From assembly GCA_937942405.1 (NCBI GenBank), contig CALDEN010000391.1:1-5095 (forward strand): a stretch of DNA of 5,095 nucleotides. Reading direction: 5' to 3'. Positions 1-5,095 of this stretch are shown in pieces (position 1 is the first letter of the stretch; the number at the start of each line of letters is the position of its first letter). This stretch comes from an uncultured Saprospiraceae bacterium. Its GTDB lineage: Bacteria > Bacteroidota > Bacteroidia > Chitinophagales > Saprospiraceae. The notes under the pieces are model-generated. The model worked only from the letters and a program-made list of their open reading frames with translations. It made no database searches and was not told the DNA's origin. Made by a program: the position numbers and the translations under genes.

Positions 1-1
1 G

Positions 2-3000
2 TATATGTTAGCCGGTACAATGCAAACGGCTCCATCATTAGAAGGAAGCTATGATCTAAGTACAGCAAGTTATGAAGATGGTGGATATGCAGATGCATGT
101 GATATTGCCCCTGTATTAACCTTAGAGAGTGCAGTATTTTCAGCACCAGTTGATTGCAGTTCGACTTGGACACTAACATGGAAAGTAACAGATCACTATG
201 ATAATAGTGTAGAACAAATACAAGTATTTACCATAATAGATAATACAGATCCTGAATGGATGGACGAGGCTTCTCTTCCAGCTGATGATAGTGGATTTGT
301 AGCTTCGACAAATTGCGAATTCGAATTTGTTTTGCCAGTTCCTCTTGGAATAGATGATTGTTCCGCAGTTGTGGTTAGCCTTTCGGCTACGAATGTAGAT
401 GGTGATGCTTTGTTAGTAGATGAGATAGCAGGAATATTCTATGTTACGCTACCCTATGGATTGAATACTCTAATCTTGACAGCGGTAGATGATTGTGAAA
501 ATGACATTACTCATACATGGACTTTTGATGTTATCGACTCGATCAAACCGACTATCACTTGTCCTGCAGATTTCCAGATTGACTGTTTAGATGAACTTCC
601 TGATGCGTATGCATCTTCCATAGAATTCCAAATGGCTGGAGGAACATTAGATGACAATTGTACATTGAATGCAGCAAGTTTTGAAATGATCTTAGAAGAG
701 ACGGTAAGTGATGTAAATGGATCTTGTGTAGACACTTTGAAGCGGACGTATTATATCGAAGATTCCGCTGATCCGATTAACAACAGTACATGTATACAAA
801 AAATCATAATCAAAGATGAGATCGATCCAGAATTAGCAGATGAACCAGTGGCAGTAACTATAGAATGCGATGAAAGCATAGATCCAATAAATACAGGAAT
901 GCCTACCGCTACTGACAACTGTGATACGGATGTAGATATTAGCTTTTCAGATGTGACAGATCTTTCAGGATGTGGTGCTTATACTGGTACGATTACTAGA
1001 ACATGGACCGCAACAGATGAATGTGGAAATACAGATCAATATATACAAGTGATCACGATCGAAGACACGACAGCCCCAGTAGCAAGTCCTACCTCGATTA
1101 CGGTAGAGTTAGATGCTTTGGGTACGTACACTTTTGTAAATGCAGATCTACTAACGATGACAGCAGGTGCAACAGATGTATGTGCAGATGATGCAACACA
1201 GTTAACATACGCTATAAGTCCATTATCTGTAGATTGTTCAAGTTCTAATCCTATTTCAGTTACGGTAACAATTACAGACCCTTGTCTAAATGCAGTCGAT
1301 GTAGTTGTAGAAGTAACGATTGAGGATAATATAAACCCCGCAATTACATGCCCTACAGTTACAAATCCATACAACATCGATTTAGGTGAGTGTAATGCCA
1401 CATTAGACTTGCCAGCTACAGCGACAGACAATTGCGTAACTACTACCTTAGAATATACCATAGACGGATCAGTTATTACAATGCCTTACGACTTCCCCAC
1501 CGGAACAACAACAGTCGATGTCGTAGCTACAGATGGCAGCAATAATACAGATTCATGTAGTTTCGATGTGACAGTAGTAGACGATGAGCTACCAATGATC
1601 ATCTGCCCTGCAGACATAGATCAAACGGCAGATACAGGTTTATGTGAAGCAACGGTAACAATTGCTACACCTGTAAGCTCAGACAATTGTGACATAGCGT
1701 CAGTAGTGAACGATTACAATAGCACCGCAGATGCAAGTGACACATATCCGGTAGGCACAACCACTGTCATTTGGACAGTTACAGATGTAAGTGGAAATGA
1801 GGAAACGTGCTCACAAGAAATCGTGATTACAGATGATGAGTTGCCAACTATTACCTGTCCTGACAATGTAAACCAAACGGCAGATATAGGTGTCTGTGAA
1901 GCTACAATAACGATTGCAGCACCCGCAACAACGGATAACTGCGATGTGGATACAGTTACCAATGATTACAACGGTACAGCAGACGCCAGTGACACATACC
2001 CCGTCGGAACTACAATGGTCGTATGGACAGTTATGGATATTCATGGAAATGAGCAAACGTGTACTCAAGAAATTGTGATCACCGACGATGAATTACCAGC
2101 ATTAACATGTCCAGCCAATGAGGAGATTACTTTGACAGATCCGAACGATTGTTTTTCTGACTACTCAGGAAGTATATTAATAACGGATAATTGCACTGAT
2201 AGCGAGAACTTAGATGTGTCGATTTCCGCAGAGTTACACCTCGGAAATAATACAATAACAACCACTGGACCAGTTTCTATCCTTTATAACCCTGCAACTG
2301 GCATGTATGATATAACCGGATCTGATCTAAGAGCTGGATCTAACGTAATTACGATTACAGCTATTGATGAGGCAGGAAATGAAAGCTTCTGTCACTTTAC
2401 AGTAATAATCATAGATGTCTATGGGCCAGTTATTAACTCATGTCCATTCGATATTACAGTGACAGCTCCAGATGGAGATTGTGAGATTGCAGTTAACTGG
2501 ACAGCCCCAGAAATCAATGATCCTTGTGATGCATTTACATTTTCTGTTTCTCACATATCTGGCTCACTATTTCCAGTAGGTGAAACGACAACTGTAACAT
2601 ATATAGCTACAGATAATTCAGGTAACGAGACAACATGCGAATTTGACATTACTGTTGAGGGTACGTGCATAACTCCTACTGAACTTCTCTTGACATACTA
2701 TATGGCAGGCGGATCATTTGCAACAGGAGATAGTAAGGATGCCATTATTACGGTAGACAATATAGGCACAGCAGATTCAGAATTGGCAGAAGTACTTATA
2801 CTTAAACCGGGATCAGCAGTCTTCAACACCACCTATGGAGCGACTACTACTTCCGTAGATATAGGAGGAAGTATTGCTACTGACAACAGTGACTGGGAAA
2901 TACTGGTAGACAATTCGTCATTTCTACGTTTAAGATTAAAAGCAGGGGTGATTCTATCTGCAGGAAATTATAGTGTCATAGGTATTTCATATGATGCCAT

Positions 3001-3109
3001 AGGAGTTCAAGGTAATTCAGCATTGGTAGAAGGTGATATACTTACAAACACAGGTGGAGATCAGAACAGCAGTAATAATGCCGTTCAGCAACCGCTAATA
3101 ATTAACTAA
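2..3109 (+). CDS. Giant HYR/Ig-like repeat surface protein, 3' part (5' end outside window)
   Basis: This is probably a secreted adhesin or matrix protein. The frame is open to the left edge, and the first ATG (position 5) is followed by ordinary repeat sequence with no signal peptide, so the true start lies upstream. Residues are counted from that ATG. Repeat boundaries, placed by the recurring D-x-x-x-P-x-ITCP start, are about 1-78 (partial), 79-177, 178-270, 271-353, 354-443, 444-525, 526-609, 610-693, 694-803 and 804-886. Units from 444 onward are the best HYR matches: ITCP near the start, a central DNC, then PVGTTTV-x-W-x-V-x-D-x-x-GN-x-x-TC. Residues 893-1034 are a different beta-rich module (VDNIGTADSE, ending GGDQNSSNNAVQQPLIIN), resembling CARDB/DUF11-type domains. 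HYR modules are known Ig-like folds linked to adhesion; that role here is inferred. No T9SS type A or type B tail is visible at the C-terminus. The stop is TAA at 3107-3109. Confidence 0.93.
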   Translation, partial: YMLAGTMQTAPSLEGSYDLSTASYEDGGYADACDIAPVLTLESAVFSAPVDCSSTWTLTWKVTDHYDNSVEQIQVFTIIDNTDPEWMDEASLPADDSGFVASTNCEFEFVLPVPLGIDDCSAVVVSLSATNVDGDALLVDEIAGIFYVTLPYGLNTLILTAVDDCENDITHTWTFDVIDSIKPTITCPADFQIDCLDELPDAYASSIEFQMAGGTLDDNCTLNAASFEMILEETVSDVNGSCVDTLKRTYYIEDSADPINNSTCIQKIIIKDEIDPELADEPVAVTIECDESIDPINTGMPTATDNCDTDVDISFSDVTDLSGCGAYTGTITRTWTATDECGNTDQYIQVITIEDTTAPVASPTSITVELDALGTYTFVNADLLTMTAGATDVCADDATQLTYAISPLSVDCSSSNPISVTVTITDPCLNAVDVVVEVTIEDNINPAITCPTVTNPYNIDLGECNATLDLPATATDNCVTTTLEYTIDGSVITMPYDFPTGTTTVDVVATDGSNNTDSCSFDVTVVDDELPMIICPADIDQTADTGLCEATVTIATPVSSDNCDIASVVNDYNSTADASDTYPVGTTTVIWTVTDVSGNEETCSQEIVITDDELPTITCPDNVNQTADIGVCEATITIAAPATTDNCDVDTVTNDYNGTADASDTYPVGTTMVVWTVMDIHGNEQTCTQEIVITDDELPALTCPANEEITLTDPNDCFSDYSGSILITDNCTDSENLDVSISAELHLGNNTITTTGPVSILYNPATGMYDITGSDLRAGSNVITITAIDEAGNESFCHFTVIIIDVYGPVINSCPFDITVTAPDGDCEIAVNWTAPEINDPCDAFTFSVSHISGSLFPVGETTTVTYIATDNSGNETTCEFDITVEGTCITPTELLLTYYMAGGSFATGDSKDAIITVDNIGTADSELAEVLILKPGSAVFNTTYGATTTSVDIGGSIATDNSDWEILVDNSSFLRLRLKAGVILSAGNYSVIGISYDAIGVQGNSALVEGDILTNTGGDQNSSNNAVQQPLIIN
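1580..2083 (+). repeat. Two tandem 252-bp HYR repeat units inside the giant surface protein
   Basis: Two adjacent units of exactly 252 bp (84 codons), 1580-1831 and 1832-2083, both start with DDELP and end with QEIVIT. By hand alignment 59 of 84 residues match (about 70%) with no gaps. Shared blocks include TADASDTYPVGTT, GNE-x-TC and D-N-C-D. A third DDELP start follows at 2084, but that next unit diverges and is longer (about 110 residues). The neighbouring units are much less alike, so this pair is the youngest duplication visible in the gene. It is in frame and does not disrupt the protein. Confidence 0.9.
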
Positions 3110-3119
3110 ATTAAAAAAC

Positions 3120-3149
3120 ATAGGTGCTCGGTATACACTGAGCACCTAT
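3120..3149 (+). promoter_or_regulatory. Strong intercistronic hairpin without a plus-strand T-run
   Basis: The arms ATAGGTGCTC (3120-3129) and GAGCACCTAT (3140-3149) are perfect 10-bp complements. A G-T wobble and two further pairs (3130-3132 with 3137-3139) extend the stem to 13 bp around a four-base loop. On the plus strand it is followed by ATCAAAGAA rather than a T-run, so it is not a canonical intrinsic terminator for the upstream gene. The A-run at 3113-3118 would give a T-run only on the minus strand, where no gene reads in. It ends 15 bases before the next start codon. It could be an mRNA processing or stability element, a partial terminator, or a block on ribosome access; the role is not settled by sequence. 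Confidence 0.7.
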
Positions 3150-3164
3150 ATCAAAGAATATAAA

Positions 3165-4238
3165 ATGAAACATTTATATATAATAGTTATTTTTATTTTA
3201 ACCCTAGGAAGTAACATATCGTATACTCAAGGATGTGATCCCGTGATCAATGGATTTTCTTTTAGTATAGCCAATTGCCTAGATCTTAACACAGCCGATT
3301 TAACAGTAGAATGGGGAATGAGTGGTTTAGATCCACTATGCTCTGCTCCTGCAAATTCTTTTGCAATTCAAATTAGTTTGCCTGCAAGTGAGGTTTACGG
3401 AGTTCTTAGTATAGCAGATGTTACAACACCATCTTCATTTGACTGGACACTAATAAATCCATACACCCTTGAAGGAGTTAATAATGTAGCTATTAATTGG
3501 CTCGACCAAGGCGACATAGTGGTTAACATCAGCCCTAAACTTACGAATGGATGTACACTTTTAGAATCCAATTCCAATATCGTAATTTTTGGAAGTGGTC
3601 CTCCTTTTTTCGGCTCACCCAGTAGTTTCAACGATGACCCCACAAACAACTCATCCAGTGATGATTTAGGAGTCGCTGATGTTACACTCCCTGTAGGCTT
3701 AGAATCCTTCGAAGCAAAAAATGTAGATTGCTATCACAACGAATTATCATGGACCACAGGAACTGAAATTAACAATTCAGGTTTTGAGATTCAACGTTCT
3801 ACCGACGCCATCACATTTGAACAAATCGGATTTGTAGAGTCTAGTGTCAAGACGACTAATGGTATACGGGAATATCTTTTTGTAGATAAGGAATTAAATA
3901 GACAGAGAAATTTCTACTATCGCCTAAAACAAATAAATCTAGATGGTGGTTACGAGATTTTCCATACAAAATCAGTCACAGCAACTTGTGATGAAAATAT
4001 CGACGTCTTGCTTTATCCCAATCCCGCAAGAAACGAATTGAATTTTAATGTCAACAACTACTCGGGCACAAGCTTAGATCTATCAATCCATTCAATAAAT
4101 GGAAAGTTATTGAAGAGAATAAATCACCGGTCCGGAAATGGAGTAATTGACATTTCCCATTTAGATGCAGGCTTATACTTATTGAAAATCAGTACGACTA
4201 CCGAATCAATAGAAAAGAATTTTATTAAAATAAACTAA
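3165..4238 (+). CDS. Secreted protein with FN3-like module and T9SS type A sorting domain
   Basis: This is a complete 357-residue exported protein of unknown specific function. Residues 1-22 form a signal peptide (MKH, hydrophobic LYIIVIFILTLG, probable cleavage near SYTQ), which supports the ATG at 3165; the leader is A-rich (AAAGAATATAAA) with no strong Shine-Dalgarno, as is usual in Bacteroidota. Residues about 24-170 are an unrecognised beta-rich module ending in an acidic, Asn-rich stretch (NDDPTNNSSSDD). Residues 175-273 match a widespread Bacteroidota FN3-like block: LPVGLESFEAK, LSWTTGTEINNSGFEIQRS, then YYRLKQINLDGGYE. Residues 281-357 are a T9SS type A tail: YPNPARNELNF, INGKLLKRI, DISHLDAGLYLLKI and the basic end KNFIKIN. 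By family knowledge the tail directs outer-membrane passage and surface attachment or release. It lies 55 bp after the giant HYR gene and is probably co-transcribed with it. Confidence 0.93.
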   Translation: MKHLYIIVIFILTLGSNISYTQGCDPVINGFSFSIANCLDLNTADLTVEWGMSGLDPLCSAPANSFAIQISLPASEVYGVLSIADVTTPSSFDWTLINPYTLEGVNNVAINWLDQGDIVVNISPKLTNGCTLLESNSNIVIFGSGPPFFGSPSSFNDDPTNNSSSDDLGVADVTLPVGLESFEAKNVDCYHNELSWTTGTEINNSGFEIQRSTDAITFEQIGFVESSVKTTNGIREYLFVDKELNRQRNFYYRLKQINLDGGYEIFHTKSVTATCDENIDVLLYPNPARNELNFNVNNYSGTSLDLSIHSINGKLLKRINHRSGNGVIDISHLDAGLYLLKISTTTESIEKNFIKIN

Positions 4239-4262
4239 GGAACGTTTTTTACAACATTCTTT

Positions 4263-4299
4263 AAAATCGGTTGCACTAGATAGTGTAACCGATTTTTTT
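4263..4299 (+). terminator. Intrinsic (rho-independent) terminator after the plus-strand gene pair
   Basis: A stem of about 15 bp pairs 4263-4277 with 4282-4296, with one G-T wobble at 4273/4286. The core is ATCGGTTGCACT against AGTGTAACCGAT with a four-base loop. Seven consecutive T residues follow at 4293-4299, partly inside the stem. It begins 25 bases after the stop codon of the 357-residue protein and should end that transcript. On the minus strand only a four-T stretch follows the stem, so it would be a weaker terminator for the converging gene. Confidence 0.92.
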
Positions 4300-4670
4300 G
4301 TTTCAACCTAAAAACATCTTCCATTCCAAAGGCCAATTTGTTCTTAACTCGAATTCGACATTATCAATCGCAATCCCCTACGCTAAATTATACGGAACCT
4401 ATTTAAACCACTACCCCCATAGGAGTTAATGCTCATTACCTGACCTGTATTTTCTCTATCGACCAATCCTTGTCTAAACCTGACATCATATGATGTGGAA
4501 CCCATCCTGAAGAGATTAGCAAAAGAAAGAAATAGAGACTTTGTATATCCCGCAATGGTTGACGAGGAGTGCGTAAGCTCTCCAGCGAGCGTATATCATT
4601 GAGCATAGGCACTTATTTTATGCCTTAATAATGCGATCCACATTTTCAGTAATCTTATCACACTAAATTA
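4300..4670. other. Convergent intergenic region with no convincing gene
   Basis: This 371-bp stretch separates the plus-strand terminator from the stop of the minus-strand gene. No tRNA, rRNA, riboswitch or insertion-sequence end was recognised. It contains two perfect palindromes (TCGAATTCGA at 4349-4358 and a 14-mer at 4483-4496) and a CCTGAC direct repeat 40 bp apart (4439-4444 and 4479-4484). One plus frame is open from 4444 to the TGA at 4600-4602 (52 codons), with only an internal ATG at 4555. Its second half reads like protein (VEPILKRLAKERNRDF, then YPAMVDEE) but no family was recognised; it could be a gene remnant or chance. The segment 4560-4592 looks more GC-rich than its surroundings. 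Confidence 0.6.
4483..4496. repeat. 14-bp perfect palindrome in the convergent gap
   Basis: ACATCATATGATGT reads the same on both strands; the flanking G residues at 4482 and 4497 break the symmetry. No recognised operator family matches, and it is far from any visible start codon, so a regulatory role is not supported beyond the symmetry itself. Confidence 0.4.
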
Positions 4671-5095
4671 TCATTTAACCAACAGACGATGATAGATTAC
4701 CTTCTCCCCCGTACGTATCCGTAGCACATAGATTCCACTCATCAAGCCTGTTAAATCGATAACACTGCTTTTGTCTGTTACATTATAATTCAATACATTT
4801 TTACCGCTAGAATCGAAAAATTCAACTTGCATATTTAATGAATGAGTTTGAACTAAGTAGACAACATCTAATACTGGGTTAGGAAAAATCGAAAAGCCTA
4901 AAGACTCAACATCGTTTACGGCAGAAACTAAATCTTCCCCATCACAATTTTCATCGATTCGATTATTAGGAATATCATCTGCATCTGGATTAATATCAGG
5001 GTTTGTATCGTCACAGTCCACATCCAATCCAAATCCATCTTGATCCAAATCATCATCTAATGTCAAATCATTGCAATCATCATCGAAACCATTAT
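4671..5095 (-). CDS. MopE-like metal-binding repeat protein with T9SS type A tail, 3' part (5' end outside window)
   Basis: This is the C-terminal end of a secreted protein read on the minus strand. The frame stays open to the window edge. The TTG at 5066-5064 is an internal Leu codon, since the repeat sequence continues upstream of it (NGFDDDCNDL), so the start lies outside. Positions 5045-4929 encode a complete Asp/Cys repeat: DLDQDGFGLDVDCDDTNPD, then INPDADDIPNN and IDENCDGEDL. The upstream NGFDDDCN is the end of a preceding unit, so the repeats are in tandem. This pattern matches the MopE-like putative metal-binding motif common in secreted bacterial proteins; copper or calcium binding is possible but not shown. 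Positions 4895-4674 encode a T9SS type A tail: FSIFPNPVLDVVYL, FFDSSGKNVLNYNV, IDLTGLMSGIYVLRI and the end HRLLVK, before the TGA at 4673-4671. The protein faces the plus-strand pair tail to tail. The catalytic or binding domain, if any, is off the window. Confidence 0.9.
   Translation of the reverse strand, partial: NGFDDDCNDLTLDDDLDQDGFGLDVDCDDTNPDINPDADDIPNNRIDENCDGEDLVSAVNDVESLGFSIFPNPVLDVVYLVQTHSLNMQVEFFDSSGKNVLNYNVTDKSSVIDLTGLMSGIYVLRIRTGEKVIYHRLLVK

Noticed and set aside
5..7. ATG at position 5 as the true start of the HYR protein
   Set aside because: The frame is already open upstream of it, no signal peptide follows, and the sequence starts in the middle of a repeat.
511..2068. Several antisense open frames of 74-141 codons (511-735, 1036-1461, 1714-1962, 1811-2068, minus strand)
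   Set aside because: They lie wholly inside the HYR repeat gene, have no recognisable domains or plausible context, and are explained by the low stop frequency opposite Thr/Asp/Val-rich repeats.
1580..2083. CRISPR-like or mobile-element explanation for the repeats
   Set aside because: The units are in-frame 252-bp protein repeats with no spacers, no terminal inverted repeats and no associated cas or transposase genes.
3110..3164. Separate promoter for the 357-residue gene
   Set aside because: No Bacteroidota-type TAnnTTTG element with an upstream TTG was found in the gap; co-transcription with the HYR gene is simpler.
3395..3649. Minus-strand open frame of 84 codons
   Set aside because: It overlaps the well-supported 357-residue secreted protein in the opposite direction and shows no family features.
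4349..4358. TCGAATTCGA palindrome as an operator
   Set aside because: A 10-bp palindrome in AT-rich DNA is likely by chance and it is not near any start codon.
4398..4423. CCTAT/ATAGG inverted repeat in the convergent gap as an RNA element
   Set aside because: The stem is only 5 bp with a 16-base loop, too weak to support a structured RNA.
5064..5066. TTG as the start codon of the minus-strand protein
   Set aside because: The Asp/Cys repeat pattern continues in frame upstream to the window edge, so this is an internal Leu codon.

Overview
This window looks like Bacteroidota DNA, most likely an environmental or marine member with many large secreted proteins (Saprospiria/Flavobacteriia-like; the lineage is an inference). 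The evidence is two proteins ending in type IX secretion system (T9SS) type A C-terminal sorting domains, a long run of HYR/Ig-like repeats, an A-rich leader without a clear Shine-Dalgarno sequence before the one visible start, and moderately low GC. No housekeeping gene, RNA gene, CRISPR array, insertion sequence or transposase was recognised.

Layout. (1) Positions 2-3109, plus strand: the 3' part of a very large repetitive surface protein. It has about ten beta-sandwich repeats of 82-113 residues and a different C-terminal module, and its 5' end lies outside the window. Two of the HYR units (1580-1831 and 1832-2083) are a clean 252-bp tandem duplication. (2) Positions 3110-3164: a short gap holding a strong hairpin without a plus-strand T-run. 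(3) Positions 3165-4238, plus strand: a complete 357-residue secreted protein with a signal peptide, an unrecognised N-terminal module, a Bacteroidota FN3-like module and a T9SS type A tail. (4) Positions 4263-4299: a strong intrinsic terminator closing the plus-strand unit. (5) Positions 4300-4670: a gap with no convincing gene, containing a 14-bp palindrome and one weak open stretch. (6) Positions 4671-5095, minus strand: the 3' end of a third secreted protein, with MopE-like Asp/Cys metal-binding repeats followed by a T9SS type A tail. It converges on the plus-strand pair.

Working together (inference): the HYR protein and its 357-residue neighbour are probably one transcription unit, since they are 55 bp apart, on the same strand, and share one terminator. 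Both are probably exported and act at the cell surface, for example in adhesion or matrix formation. The HYR protein lacks a recognisable T9SS tail while its neighbour has one, which is the most useful lead in the window. Nothing here clearly demonstrates a previously undescribed system; the proteins are built from known module types in a locally interesting arrangement.
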